Shown piece by piece: positions 51,745 to 61,006 of a stretch of 64,000 bases of DNA. Each line of letters begins with the position of its first letter. Position 1 is the first letter of the stretch. Made by a program: the position numbers and the translations under genes. Under the pieces are notes generated by a model. It made no database searches. It had not been told where the DNA came from and was given only the letters and a program-made list of their open reading frames with translations. Location: NCBI GenBank assembly GCA_030653175.1, contig JAURZV010000082.1, forward strand, positions 42,571-106,570. The letters are read 5' to 3'. Source of the stretch: Methylobacter sp. Lineage in GTDB: Bacteria > Pseudomonadota > Gammaproteobacteria > Methylococcales > Methylomonadaceae.

Positions 51745-52529
51745 TCTTCATCCATCCAGAAAAATCGATTGGGAGTGTATTGGCCTTTGCCCGGTCGGTA
51801 ACCGTCATTTAGTGAATTCCAGGTGTATTCCTGAGCTTCGATGACGGCTTGCAAAGGTTCCAGGCCGTGCGCTATTAATGCCGCAATACTGGAAGCCAGC
51901 GTACAGCCGGAGCCGTGATAGCTGAACGGCAATCTGTCCCAAGTGTAAGTTTCCCAGCTGCGCCGGTCATGGAACAGCTGATTACTGACCGAAGGCGTGG
52001 CTTCATGGCTGCCGGTAATCAGCACATAGTCGCAGCCTTTTTCCAGCAATGCCAAGCCGCAGTCGTTCAGGTCGGTCAGTCCCGCCAGTTTGCGTGCTTC
52101 TTCACTGTTCGGCGTTAACACGGTAGTGCAGGGCAGTAACAAGTCAACAATAGTTGCGATGAGCCGGTCGTTTGACAGCTCCGCGCCGCCGCCAGCCGCC
52201 AGTACCGGATCCAGGACCACAGGAATATGCGGATGCTGTTTTAATATCGCATGAATGGCGGCTGCGGTTTCATGATGGCCGATTAAACCGATTTTAAAAG
52301 CCTTGACCGGCAGATCGTCCAGTAAGGTGTTGGCCTGACTGGTAATGGCTTCAGGGTTTTGCGGGATGAGCTTTTTTACATTCCGGGTGTCCTGCTCGGT
52401 TAAGGCTGTGATGATGCTGGCGGCATGACAGCGATGGCTGACCAAGGCTTCAATGTCGGCCTGCACCCCTGCGCCTCCGCTGGGGTCATGACCGGAAAAT
52501 GAAAGCACAACGGGGCGATTTAACGTCAT
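51741..52529 (-). CDS. thiD: hydroxymethylpyrimidine kinase / phosphomethylpyrimidine kinase
   Basis: A 262-residue ribokinase-fold kinase that phosphorylates HMP twice for thiamine synthesis. FSGHDPSGGAGVQADIEAL is the substrate-binding start, VVLDPVLAAGGGAEL and LTPNSEEARKLAG the middle, and FSYHGSGCTLASSIAALIAHG the anion-hole and catalytic Asp region (here GSGC). The ATG overlaps the stop of the OmpA-like gene (CAATGA). No TPP riboswitch motif was seen upstream of this unit. Confidence 0.93.
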   Translation of the reverse strand: MTLNRPVVLSFSGHDPSGGAGVQADIEALVSHRCHAASIITALTEQDTRNVKKLIPQNPEAITSQANTLLDDLPVKAFKIGLIGHHETAAAIHAILKQHPHIPVVLDPVLAAGGGAELSNDRLIATIVDLLLPCTTVLTPNSEEARKLAGLTDLNDCGLALLEKGCDYVLITGSHEATPSVSNQLFHDRRSWETYTWDRLPFSYHGSGCTLASSIAALIAHGLEPLQAVIEAQEYTWNSLNDGYRPGKGQYTPNRFFWMDEE

Positions 52530-53446
52530 TGTGGGTAATTGTATTGCTGCTGCGGATAACCCTGCTGCTGAGGATAACCTTGTTGCTGCTGCTGCGGATA
52601 ACCCTGCTGCTGAGGATAACCTTGTTGCTGCTGTTGCGGATAACCCTGCTGTTGCGGGTAACCTTGTTGCTGTTGGGGATAACCCTGCTGTTGCGGGTAA
52701 CCTTGTTGCTGTTGCGGATAACCCTGCTGTTGCGGGTAACCTTGTTGCTGTTGCGGGTAACCCTGTTGTTGAGATGAACCCTGCTGCGCGCCCGCATTTT
52801 TATTGGCGACAATAGTCAACTCCACCCGACGATTCTGCCCGCGATTCGCCTCATTCACATTAGGCGCTTTCGGCATTTTCTCGCCCATGCCCTGTTGGGT
52901 AAGACGGGAAAAGTTCACACCATGCTGAGTTAAATAACCCGCAACGCTGGCAGCGCGCCGCTCGGATAACATTTGATTATAACTATCGGAACCGACATCA
53001 TCGGTATGTCCGGTTACATTGATTGTCGAATCCGGATATTGATTTAATACTTTCGCTACCGAATCCAAAGCGCCTTGTGCTTGCGGTGTTAAAGTTGCCG
53101 AATCAAATGCAAAAGTAACGCTGCTCGGCATGGTTAGATTAAGAGTGTTTTCCGATGTTCTTTGCACTTCGATACCGGTACCTTGCAACGACTGCTGCAT
53201 TTCTTGTTGCTGGTGATCCATGTAAGCGCCCACAGCCGCGCCAACAACGCCACCGGCTAAAGCGCCCAATCCGGCATTCTTAAGATCGTTGCCGCCAAAC
53301 AGGGTTCCCGCGCCTGCGCCGACCGCTGCGCCCAGGCCGCCGCCCATAGCTGTCTTGCCGAGACTGGATTGCCCGGTGTAAGGGTCGGTGACACAAGCTG
53401 TCAAAAGAACCGAACTTATGCCTATCGTCAATAATTTCTTTTTCAT
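52526..53446 (-). CDS. OmpA-family lipoprotein with Gln-rich repeat tail
   Basis: A 306-residue protein. Lipobox LLTAC, then a Gly-rich segment (GGGLGAAVGAGAGTLFGG, glycine-zipper type), then an OmpA C-terminal peptidoglycan-binding domain (VTFAFDSATLTPQAQGALD, TGHTDDVGSDSYNQMLSERRAASV, NRGQNRRVELTIV), as in YiaD. The last about 90 residues are a low-complexity run of QQGYPQQQ units. Such tails are unusual for this family and resemble prion-like or adhesive repeats. The stop overlaps the thiD start, so translation of thiamine genes is tied to this gene. Confidence 0.87.
   Translation of the reverse strand: MKKKLLTIGISSVLLTACVTDPYTGQSSLGKTAMGGGLGAAVGAGAGTLFGGNDLKNAGLGALAGGVVGAAVGAYMDHQQQEMQQSLQGTGIEVQRTSENTLNLTMPSSVTFAFDSATLTPQAQGALDSVAKVLNQYPDSTINVTGHTDDVGSDSYNQMLSERRAASVAGYLTQHGVNFSRLTQQGMGEKMPKAPNVNEANRGQNRRVELTIVANKNAGAQQGSSQQQGYPQQQQGYPQQQGYPQQQQGYPQQQGYPQQQQGYPQQQGYPQQQQQGYPQQQGYPQQQQQGYPQQQGYPQQQYNYPQ
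52545..52780 (-). repeat. tandem DNA repeat encoding QQGYPQQQ units
   Basis: Alternating units of about 24 and 27 bp (core GGATAACCCTGCTG / GGGTAACCTTGTTG on the + strand) fill about 235 bp at the 3' end of the OmpA-like gene. Unit lengths are multiples of three, so gain or loss of units would keep the frame and only change tail length. Confidence 0.9.
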
Positions 53447-53668
53447 AGCAATATCCTTAGATTGATTTGGATGAGACTTCTAATGAAGTCGGTTCAAATA
53501 CATTATATAACGAGCTTAATAAATTTAAGCTGAACAATACGTCAATTTTGACTACGCGATTATCGATCCCAGGCTTGGCGCGTGGGATCGATACAAATAA
53601 CGGCAAAGGTTTTCATCAAACCCGGTGTGTTATGCTTATTCATCAATACAATCAAGTGGCGAAAACCA
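53447..53668. other. divergent gap between OmpA-like gene and cydD
   Basis: TATCGATCCCA and TGGGATCGATA (about 53561-53591) form a hairpin that contains the GTG used as the cydD start in the ORF track, which argues against that start. The small ORF 53467..53709 resembles nothing. No riboswitch recognised. Confidence 0.5.
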
Positions 53669-55429
53669 GTGCAGTTAACAGAAACAGACAATCAAGCCTA
53701 TTTCGATAAAAACAAGGCCAGAGAAAAAACCTGTGCCGGTTGGCTAAAAGAGCAAAGCAAAGCGGTTCGCAAGCCCATTTTATTTGCCGCTATTGCGGGC
53801 ATTACCAACGGCTTGGGCGTGATTGTTCAATCGGCAGCACTGGCTTATATACTGCAAGCCCTTATTATCGACAAGCTGCCGTGGGCGTCTTTAATTACGC
53901 CATTCACGGTGTTGGCAGCCGATTTCATCCTGCGTAGCGTGTGCGTGTATTTGCATCAAACCTGGGGATTTGAGGCAGGAGCGCAAGTCAAAACGTCGGT
54001 AAGACAGCAGTTGTTGGCCAAGTTTTTAGCGCTGGGGCCTGCCGCCGTTAAGGAACGGCAAAGCGGCGAATTGGCGGCCGTTACGTTGGAACAGGTTGAT
54101 GCGCTGGAAAACTATTTTTCGCGTTATTTGCCTCAGCAAATGATAGTCGGCGTATTGCCGCTCATCATGATTATCGTAGTCATGCCGATCAATTGGGTGG
54201 TCGGATTGATATTTTTAGTGACCGGGCCGCTGGTGCCGATTTTTATGGCATTAGTCGGTATGGGCGCGGCCTCCGCAAATCGCAGTCAGTTTTTGGCAAT
54301 GGCAAGAATGAGCGGTTATTTTCTGGATCGTTTGCAAGGGCTGGCGACACTTAAGCTGTTCGGCCAGGCTGCCCAGGAGTTAGCCAACATCAACAAGATT
54401 GCCGACGGTTTTCGGGAAAAAACCATGGCGGTATTGCGCATTGCGTTTTTATCGTCGGCAATTCTGGAATTTTTCAGTGCGGTTGCGGTTGCCCTGGTGG
54501 CGGTCTATGTCGGGCTGGGCTTATTGGGACTGGTTCATTTCGGCCCGGCTGTACACATCAGTTTAAGTGAGGCGCTGTTCGTTCTGCTGCTGGCGCCCGA
54601 ATTCTTTATGCCGCTCAGGCAATTGGCGATTAGTTATCATGACCGGGCCGCAGCATTGGGCGCGACTGACGCTATCCTCACGATACTGGAGCAAGACGCC
54701 GAGGTGTTGGATGCAGACGTATCAATCGCGAATGATGCGCTTCGCACCTCGGCAGCATCCTACGCTGACTTTCAGGATAACAAGATCAGCTTCATCGAAT
54801 TTGACAATGTCAGCAAATCGTATGGTAAGCGGCAGGTCTTAACAGGCATCAATCTGCACATTGCAGCCGGTGAAAAAGTTGCCTTGGTCGGTGAATCGGG
54901 AGCCGGAAAAACGACGCTTTTAAATCTGTTATTAGGTTTTGAGGCGGCAACCGAAGGCCGGGTATTGCTTAACGGTCAAGCGGTTAATCGAGAATATGCT
55001 GCGAAAGCTATTGCATGGGTGGGACAAAACGCCTACATCTTCCATGGCAGCATCAAAGACAATATCGCGCTGGCCTATCCCGATGCGCCTGAACAAAACA
55101 TTATTGATGCGGCACAGGCGGCCGGTGTAACTGAATTCAGCGCACACTTGCCGGACAGTTTGCTCACCCCGATTGGCGAGCGGGGCTATGGTTTGTCAGG
55201 TGGGCAGGTGCAAAGAATCGCGCTGGCCAGGGCATTTTTAAAAAATGCCGACATTATCCTGCTGGATGAGCCTACGGCCAATCTTGATGCAGTCAACAAA
55301 ACGCTGCTACTGGATGTGATCGATCGATTGTTTATAGATAAAACCCTGATTATCGCCAGCCATGACCCGGAAGTGATTCATCGAATGGACAGACGGATAG
55401 AATTGCAGCAAGGGCGGCTGGTATCATGA
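53669..55429 (+). CDS. cydD: ABC transporter CydD, cytochrome bd assembly
   Basis: About 586 residues from a GTG at 53669 (QLTETDNQAYFDKNKAREK). The heterodimeric CydDC transporter exports cysteine and glutathione to the periplasm and is needed to assemble cytochrome bd. Six transmembrane helices, then the ATPase with GESGAGKTTLL (Walker A), LSGGQVQRIALARAFL (signature) and DIILLDEPTANLD. The start is uncertain: no clear ribosome site; the track start at 53582 lies in a hairpin. It overlaps cydC by 4 bp (ATGA). No cydAB in the window. Confidence 0.87.
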   Translation: MQLTETDNQAYFDKNKAREKTCAGWLKEQSKAVRKPILFAAIAGITNGLGVIVQSAALAYILQALIIDKLPWASLITPFTVLAADFILRSVCVYLHQTWGFEAGAQVKTSVRQQLLAKFLALGPAAVKERQSGELAAVTLEQVDALENYFSRYLPQQMIVGVLPLIMIIVVMPINWVVGLIFLVTGPLVPIFMALVGMGAASANRSQFLAMARMSGYFLDRLQGLATLKLFGQAAQELANINKIADGFREKTMAVLRIAFLSSAILEFFSAVAVALVAVYVGLGLLGLVHFGPAVHISLSEALFVLLLAPEFFMPLRQLAISYHDRAAALGATDAILTILEQDAEVLDADVSIANDALRTSAASYADFQDNKISFIEFDNVSKSYGKRQVLTGINLHIAAGEKVALVGESGAGKTTLLNLLLGFEAATEGRVLLNGQAVNREYAAKAIAWVGQNAYIFHGSIKDNIALAYPDAPEQNIIDAAQAAGVTEFSAHLPDSLLTPIGERGYGLSGGQVQRIALARAFLKNADIILLDEPTANLDAVNKTLLLDVIDRLFIDKTLIIASHDPEVIHRMDRRIELQQGRLVS

Positions 55430-57105
55430 AAGACTTATGGTTTTTCCTGAAATTATTCAAACCGTATAGCGCCTGGTTAGCGGCTGGGGTTTTCTTGTCA
55501 TTGCTGACCGCATTTGCCTCTGTCGCCTTGTTAACACTGTCGGGCTGGTTTATCAGCGCTTCGGCTATAGCCGGATTGGTCGCTATTGACGGCAATACGC
55601 TGGTCTTCAATTTTATGCTGCCTGCCGCGCAAATACGCGCTTTGGCGATTATCCGCACCGTGGGACGCTACGGCGAGCGGATAGTGACGCATGAAGCGAC
55701 TTTCCGGATATTGGCGGGAATACGCAGCTGGTTTTTTCAACAGCTTGTTCCGTTGGTTCCGGGGCGATTGTCGGCTATGCACAGCGGCGATTTATTATCA
55801 CGCATGACCGCGGATATTGATGCTTTGGACGCGCTGTATTTGCGACTGCTGGCTCCTGCCGCAGTGGCGGCGATTGGCGTAACCGCAGTTATCGTCTTTT
55901 TGGCATTTTATGCGCCGGTAATCAGCCTGACTACCGGTCTTATGTTGATGATTGCCTCGGTGTGGGTGCCGTGGGTTTTTAATCGTTTGGGACGTGCCGG
56001 AGCGGAAGAAATCGTCGTATTGGCCGCAAATTTCAGGATTCGGCAAATCGATATGATGCAGGGCTTGGCGGATTTAATCGCCAACCAAGCCTATCGGCGA
56101 TTTAGCGATTTTCTTGGGCAGTTTTCCGATTTGATGATCAACACCCAGCGTCGGAACAACCGCTTGTCGGCGATTTCTTCGGCATTCACCTTGTTGCTGT
56201 CGCAGATAACATTATTGATGGCATTGGTGCTTGCAGCGATTGCATTTAAAGACGGCCTGTTGTCAGGAGTGGATTCGGCCTTGGTTGTTTTTTGTGTGAT
56301 TGCGGCGTTTGAGTTGGTGACGCCCTTGCCGCAAGCCATGCAAATGCTGGCGAAAACCCAAAAAGCCGCCCGGCGTATCAGGCAGGTTACAGAAATGTCG
56401 CCGACAATTCCCAAGCCGAATCAGCCATTAGCATTACCGGGCCGTTATGATTTGCAGTTAAACGAGGTGAGCTTTCGCTATTCGGATCAGCAGGACAGGG
56501 TGCTGAAAAATATCAGCCTGACTATTCCGCAGGGCGGCAAAGTCGCCATAGTCGGCTCTAGCGGTTCGGGTAAGACTACCTTATTGCAACTGTTAATGCG
56601 TTATTACGATCCTGAACAGGGCAGTGTATTATTGGCCGGACAAAATATCAGGCAATTCGATGCCGATGAATTAATGAGCTGTTTTGGCGTATTGTCCCAG
56701 CGCAGCCAACTGTTTGCCGCCACGATTAAAGAAAACCTGTTAATTGCCAAACCGGACGCTACAGCAATAGAGCTGAATGTTGCCGTTAAAGCCGCAGGAT
56801 TGGAAAACTTTATCGGTTATTTGCCGGAAGGTCTTGAAACCTGGGTAGGTGAAAGCGGTGTGAAAGTGTCGGGAGGGGAAGCGCGGCGTATTGCCTTGGC
56901 GCGGCTGTATCTTAAAAATGCACCTGTATTGATTCTGGATGAGCCGACCGAAGGCTTGGACAGTGATACGGAACGGGATGTATTCAAAGCGCTGGCGGAT
57001 TTTGCCAAGGATAAAACGGTGGTAATGGTCACTCACCGCGAGGCCGGATTGGTTTTGGTCGATGTTGTCTATGGCATGGAGCGGGGAGCTTTGTGCGAAT
57101 TGTAA
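55426..57105 (+). CDS. cydC: ABC transporter CydC, cytochrome bd assembly
   Basis: A 559-residue half-transporter, partner of CydD. Six helices (LAAGVFLSLLTAFASVALLTLSGWFISASA...), then GSSGSGKTTLLQLLMRYYDP, FGVLSQRSQLFAATIKENL, VSGGEARRIALARLYL and APVLILDEPTEGLD, with the switch His in VVMVTHRE. The motifs SGWFISASAIAGL and IVTHEATFRILAGIR are typical of CydC. The start overlaps the cydD stop. Confidence 0.93.
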   Translation: MKDLWFFLKLFKPYSAWLAAGVFLSLLTAFASVALLTLSGWFISASAIAGLVAIDGNTLVFNFMLPAAQIRALAIIRTVGRYGERIVTHEATFRILAGIRSWFFQQLVPLVPGRLSAMHSGDLLSRMTADIDALDALYLRLLAPAAVAAIGVTAVIVFLAFYAPVISLTTGLMLMIASVWVPWVFNRLGRAGAEEIVVLAANFRIRQIDMMQGLADLIANQAYRRFSDFLGQFSDLMINTQRRNNRLSAISSAFTLLLSQITLLMALVLAAIAFKDGLLSGVDSALVVFCVIAAFELVTPLPQAMQMLAKTQKAARRIRQVTEMSPTIPKPNQPLALPGRYDLQLNEVSFRYSDQQDRVLKNISLTIPQGGKVAIVGSSGSGKTTLLQLLMRYYDPEQGSVLLAGQNIRQFDADELMSCFGVLSQRSQLFAATIKENLLIAKPDATAIELNVAVKAAGLENFIGYLPEGLETWVGESGVKVSGGEARRIALARLYLKNAPVLILDEPTEGLDSDTERDVFKALADFAKDKTVVMVTHREAGLVLVDVVYGMERGALCEL

Positions 57106-57243
57106 CTTTATTCAATAGTAGGCGAGGTTTGATAAACCTAAAAAATCGGTTAACCACAGTGTTGTGAATTGAAATACCTGAATGACTTGCATTGAGCCAT
57201 GGTATTGCCGGCCAAAGTTATTCACCTAAATAGTGCGGATATT

Positions 57244-57271
57244 GTAGGGGCGACCGGCCGGTCGCCCCTAC
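57244..57271. repeat. 28-bp palindrome, second copy
   Basis: GTAGGGGCGACCGG directly followed by CCGGTCGCCCCTAC, the sister of the element at 23917-23944. Confidence 0.75.
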
Positions 57272-57469
57272 GGTAGCTCGGGAATATCAAATCCAACAGA
57301 TTTTTTTAGGTTATTTGTCTGGACAATGGGGTCCACTTTAATGGGCAAAAGCGGCATTTTAAAGTCGAGGTACACCATATCGCCCCCCCAATAGCCACAC
57401 CTTTGACGAGTTAAAAGTAAAACTTTTACACCTGTCATGTCATCTATAAATGTAATGATAGACTCTTTT

Positions 57470-57613
57470 GTGGATTGCAGACGGCGACTTGGCTGCACTT
57501 CAGAAAACGAGCAATTGAACAAAATTCCAGCCCTGCAAGATAAAGCTGAAGTGCTTGGCGCTTGATCGCCGGGTTGATTTCCCGAAGGCGGTGGGTATAT
57601 GGCCGCAAAATTT
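57470..57613 (-). pseudogene. fragment of an IS transposase (IS1-like helix-turn-helix part)
   Basis: On the minus strand one frame reads YTHRLREINPAIKRQALQLY, LAGLEFCSIARFLKCSQVAV, then loses sense. The pattern INPxxKRQALQLYLxGLxFxSIxRFLxxSxVAVxN is the helix-turn-helix of a transposase type common in such genomes. No start, no catalytic part, no terminal repeats were found, so it is debris. Confidence 0.45.
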
Positions 57614-57655
57614 GCAATAGAAGTCAATAAAGTATAAGTTTCATGCAGGTATTTA

Positions 57656-57908
57656 AAAAGATTTTCCTGATTAGCAAGATGCTTCAGCCAAACACGTAGA
57701 TATGCTGACGAAGGAAGCGCATCGTTCTCGATGGATAGGCTTGATATGGCTGCGCTTCACTGCGTTCACCACATCTACGAGCTGATGTGGGGGCGACTTT
57801 AGTCGCCACAGGGCGGCTAAAGTCGCCCCCACAACACAGCCACAATCCATGCCAGAGCGACGGCTTTTTAGTGCCGGCTGAAGCATCTTGCTAATTAGGA
57901 AGATTTTT
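57656..57908. mobile_element. MITE-like element of about 253 bp with 33-bp terminal inverted repeats
   Basis: The left end carries TTAGCAAGATGCTTCAGCC (ending 57689) and the right end GGCTGAAGCATCTTGCTAA (from 57876); beyond these the match continues to AAAAGATTTTCC / GGAAGATTTTT with few changes. The interior has the palindrome GTGGGGGCGACTTTAGTC...GTCGCCCCCAC (57788-57832). No gene inside. No target duplication was evident. Confidence 0.65.
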
Positions 57909-57946
57909 GCACTGACTTAGCATGATGTTAAAAACGATAAACTGAA

Positions 57947-60547
57947 ATGGTGGTAGCCACTATGAATGGTAAGTTTTTTAGCTCAAACACAGATCAGCAA
58001 CCTTGGTTGATAATCCGCCAGTTTCTTCTAATCTGGATGCTGTTGACGCTGGCCTTGGCCGCCGCCTTCTGGAGCGTTTATAAAACCCAGGAAAAATCAA
58101 CGCTGGCCTTCATAGGCGATGAAGAACGGCAGGCTATAAAACTGGGCAGTCAATTCGTCGCCGAAGAGTTGCGTATGGTGCACGACGATCTGTTTTATCT
58201 AAGAGATCAGCCGGTGCTGCATGACTGGCTCGAAAAAGAATCCCCTCATAATTTGGACCGTTTGAATGCCGATTTGCTTGCCTTCGTTAAATACCGGGAA
58301 CTCTATGATCGTATCCTGTTTCTGGATGAGAATGGACGGGAAAGAGTACGCATTGATCGGAACCGGGGGCAATCGGTAATTATGTCGGCGAGAGAATTGG
58401 AGGACAAGTCCAATCTCTATTTTGTGGAGCAAACGTTGACCCTGAATAAGGACTTTATCTATATTTCTCCATTCGATCTTGCCATTGAACACAATAAGAT
58501 TGAGCAGCCGATCAAACCCGTGATCCGATTCGGTACACCGGTATACGATCAACACGGACAAAAACGCGGCATTATTCTGCTTGGCTATCGGGGGCAGCGA
58601 CTGATTGACCGGCTTCGGGCGATTTCACGGCAAAGTATCGGCAGCCTATGGCTGCTGAACGCCAAAGGCTATTGGTTGATCGGCGCTCGCCCTGAAGACG
58701 AATGGAGCTTCATGTATCCGGGCCGCAAGAATAGACTCTTCGCCGACGACTATGGCGAGGCTTGGTCTTCAATTATCGAGCACCCCGAACGATTGCAGTT
58801 TATGATCAACGGCGATTTATTTACTTACGGCGAAATCTTGCCGAAAGCGCTGTTCGGCGATATCCGCGAAGGCGTTGTTAGCGGCGACGAACGCTGGCTA
58901 TTAGTCGCCCGTGTACCGGCTGAAAAATTCTTTGCGAAAAATGTGATGCAAACCAGGTTGCTTGCGTTCCTGGCATTATCCCTGTTATTAGGCATAGCCA
59001 GCTGGTTCATTGCCCACTACCGCGTACGACGGCGACAGACAGAAGAGGAAGTGAGTGCCAGCGAAGCCCGCTTTCGAGGCTTGCTTGAGTCAGCGCCCGA
59101 CGCCATTGTCATCGTCGATGGAGCCGGGAACATTGTATTGGTCAATGCGCAGACCGAAAAATGGTTCGGCTATAGCCGCGACGAACTGCTCGGGCAGCCG
59201 GTCGAATTGTTGATACCCGAGCGCTTTCGCATGCACCACCAGAGCTATCGGCAAGCTTATACGGACAACCCGGTAGTGCGTCCGATGGGAGTAGGCCTCG
59301 AATTATATGCCCGATGCAAGGACGGCAGTGATTTCCCGGTAGAGATCAACCTGAGCCCATTGAAGATAGAGCGGGAACTGTTCATTATCAGTATTATTCG
59401 TAATATTACGGCCCGCAAGCAATCCGAACAGGCAAAGCGGGAGGCGCAAACCAAATATCAAGAGCTTGTCAATAATCTACGGGTTGGCGTTTATCGTCAC
59501 GCGTTGGCGAGCGGATGCTTCCTGGAAGTCAATCCGGCCATAATCGCGATGTTCGAAGCAGAGTCAGCCGAGCAACTACAGGCATATCCTGTAAATGACT
59601 TATGCCGGGATCCGGGTTGCTGGCGAGTGTTTATGGACAAAATCAGCCGGCAGGGATTTGCCGATAACGAAGAGATGCCGCTGGTTACTCTAAAGGGGCG
59701 CGAATTTACTGCATCCGTTACCGCCGCTATGAAAAAAGACAGCGCCGGCAATACTTATTACGATGGCATCATCGAGGATATCAGTGAGCGTAAAGAAACC
59801 GAACGTCGCATCCAGCAACTGAATACCGCGTTGCGTGACCGGGCCATGGCTCTCGAATCGGTTAACCACGAACTCGAAGCATTCAGTTACTCTGTTTCCC
59901 ATGACTTGCGCGCGCCTTTACGAGCCGTGGACGGTTTCAGCCGTATCCTGCTCGACGAATATGCCGAGCAGCTCGATGACAAGGGCCGGGATCGCTTGAA
60001 ACGGGTGCGTGCCGCCGCGCAGCGTATGGCGATGCTGATCGACGACCTGCTCAAACTGTCACGGATCACCCGGTCCGAACTGAAACGCGAAGACATCGAT
60101 TTGGGCGCGCTTGCAGGCGAGGCGATTGAGGAGCTACGCAGGCAGGAGCCGGAGCGCGTCATACAGTGCACGATTCAACCGGACTTGATTGCCTGGGGCG
60201 ATGTCCGGTTATTGCGCATCGTGCTGGATAACCTGTTGGGCAATGCCTGGAAGTTTACCGGCAAGCGGCCCGATGCGCAGATTGAATTCGGCATGCACCG
60301 GCAGGACGACGGTGAACCGGTCTATTTCGTGCGCGACAATGGCGCAGGCTTCGATATGGCTTATGCCGAAAAATTGTTCGGCGCTTTCCAGCGCCTGCAC
60401 GAGACCAGCGAATTTCCCGGCACAGGCATCGGACTGGCGACCGCGCAACGGATTATTCACAAACACGGCGGACGCATTTGGGCCGAAGGTGAGGTCGGAC
60501 AGGGAGCGACCTTTTATTTTACGCTGGAGGCTAGGGAAAATTTATGA
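57947..60547 (+). CDS. membrane-bound hybrid-free sensor histidine kinase with PAS domains
   Basis: An 866-residue sensor kinase. Helix 1 ([21 protein letters not shown]) and helix 2 near residue 338 ([21 protein letters not shown]) enclose a periplasmic sensor of about 280 residues. Then come two PAS domains ([21 protein letters not shown] and a second from about residue 505), a HisKA domain with [19 protein letters not shown] (phosphoacceptor His) and a HATPase with [32 protein letters not shown] and [16 protein letters not shown] 57962 is an alternative start five codons in. It overlaps the receiver gene by 4 bp. Confidence 0.9.
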   Translation: MVVATMNGKFFSSNTDQQPWLIIRQFLLIWMLLTLALAAAFWSVYKTQEKSTLAFIGDEERQAIKLGSQFVAEELRMVHDDLFYLRDQPVLHDWLEKESPHNLDRLNADLLAFVKYRELYDRILFLDENGRERVRIDRNRGQSVIMSARELEDKSNLYFVEQTLTLNKDFIYISPFDLAIEHNKIEQPIKPVIRFGTPVYDQHGQKRGIILLGYRGQRLIDRLRAISRQSIGSLWLLNAKGYWLIGARPEDEWSFMYPGRKNRLFADDYGEAWSSIIEHPERLQFMINGDLFTYGEILPKALFGDIREGVVSGDERWLLVARVPAEKFFAKNVMQTRLLAFLALSLLLGIASWFIAHYRVRRRQTEEEVSASEARFRGLLESAPDAIVIVDGAGNIVLVNAQTEKWFGYSRDELLGQPVELLIPERFRMHHQSYRQAYTDNPVVRPMGVGLELYARCKDGSDFPVEINLSPLKIERELFIISIIRNITARKQSEQAKREAQTKYQELVNNLRVGVYRHALASGCFLEVNPAIIAMFEAESAEQLQAYPVNDLCRDPGCWRVFMDKISRQGFADNEEMPLVTLKGREFTASVTAAMKKDSAGNTYYDGIIEDISERKETERRIQQLNTALRDRAMALESVNHELEAFSYSVSHDLRAPLRAVDGFSRILLDEYAEQLDDKGRDRLKRVRAAAQRMAMLIDDLLKLSRITRSELKREDIDLGALAGEAIEELRRQEPERVIQCTIQPDLIAWGDVRLLRIVLDNLLGNAWKFTGKRPDAQIEFGMHRQDDGEPVYFVRDNGAGFDMAYAEKLFGAFQRLHETSEFPGTGIGLATAQRIIHKHGGRIWAEGEVGQGATFYFTLEARENL

Positions 60548-61002
60548 ACAATAAAATCATTCTTTTGGTGGAAGACAACTCTGATGATGAGCTACTTACC
60601 ATTCATGCGCTCGAGAAAAATAATATCAACAACACTATCGTCGTGGCGCGCAACGGTGCCGAGGCGTTGGATTACCTGTTCGGCGCGGGCGCTTATGCCG
60701 GGCGCGAGGCCCACGATTTGCCGGTGGTGGTGCTGCTGGATCTGAAGTTGCCGAAGATCGACGGTCTGGAAGTGCTGCGTCGCATCCGCGCCAATGAAGT
60801 AACCCGATTGCTGCCGGTCGTCCTGCTGACCTCATCCAATGAAGAGGAGGATCGGCTCAAAGGTTATATGCTGGGAGCCAACAGTTATGTCCGCAAGCCG
60901 GTCGACTTCGACGAATTCGTTCGGGCAGCCGGTCAGCTCGGGCTATACTGGATACTGCTCAATGAACCGCCGCCCCATTGTCCGAATTCTAAAAAAAGGT
61001 GA
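60544..61002 (+). CDS. single-domain response regulator (Rcp1-like)
   Basis: A 152-residue receiver domain without output domain. [13 protein letters not shown] gives the acidic pair, [13 protein letters not shown] the phospho-Asp, [13 protein letters not shown] the Thr/Ser switch and [12 protein letters not shown] the Lys. The inserted loop [14 protein letters not shown] is typical of Rcp1-type receivers that serve phytochrome-like or PAS kinases. The start overlaps the kinase stop (ATGA), so it is the kinase's direct partner. The next gene starts 5 bp after its stop. Confidence 0.92.
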   Translation: MNNKIILLVEDNSDDELLTIHALEKNNINNTIVVARNGAEALDYLFGAGAYAGREAHDLPVVVLLDLKLPKIDGLEVLRRIRANEVTRLLPVVLLTSSNEEEDRLKGYMLGANSYVRKPVDFDEFVRAAGQLGLYWILLNEPPPHCPNSKKR

Positions 61003-61006
61003 TGTT

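Larger units (their letters stand above)
57106..57946. other. 841-bp gene-free gap filled with repeats and IS debris
   Basis: Left to right: the 28-bp palindrome at 57244, a fragment of an IS transposase frame near 57470-57613, and a MITE-like element at 57656-57908, each listed separately. The ORFs 57268..57627 and 57671..57886 in the track cross these repeats and are not believable genes. The presumed promoter of the sensor kinase operon must lie within or right after the MITE-like element. Confidence 0.65.

Noticed and set aside
52545-52780. Regular repeats suggesting a CRISPR array
   Set aside because: The units are adjacent, lack unique spacers and encode QQGYPQQQ in frame at the end of an OmpA-like gene.
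53447-53668. TPP riboswitch upstream of the OmpA-thiD-thiE unit
   Set aside because: The conserved THI-box elements (CTGAGA, ACCTGATCTGG-like) are not found in the gap or before thiD.
53582-53668. GTG at 53582 as start of cydD
   Set aside because: It lies in a hairpin and adds residues unlike the family; a GTG at 53669 is more plausible, though not proven.
57268-57627. 119-codon ORF on -
   Set aside because: It begins in IS debris, crosses unrelated sequence and ends in the 28-bp palindrome.
57671-57886. 71-codon ORF on -
   Set aside because: It lies entirely within the inverted repeats of the MITE-like element.
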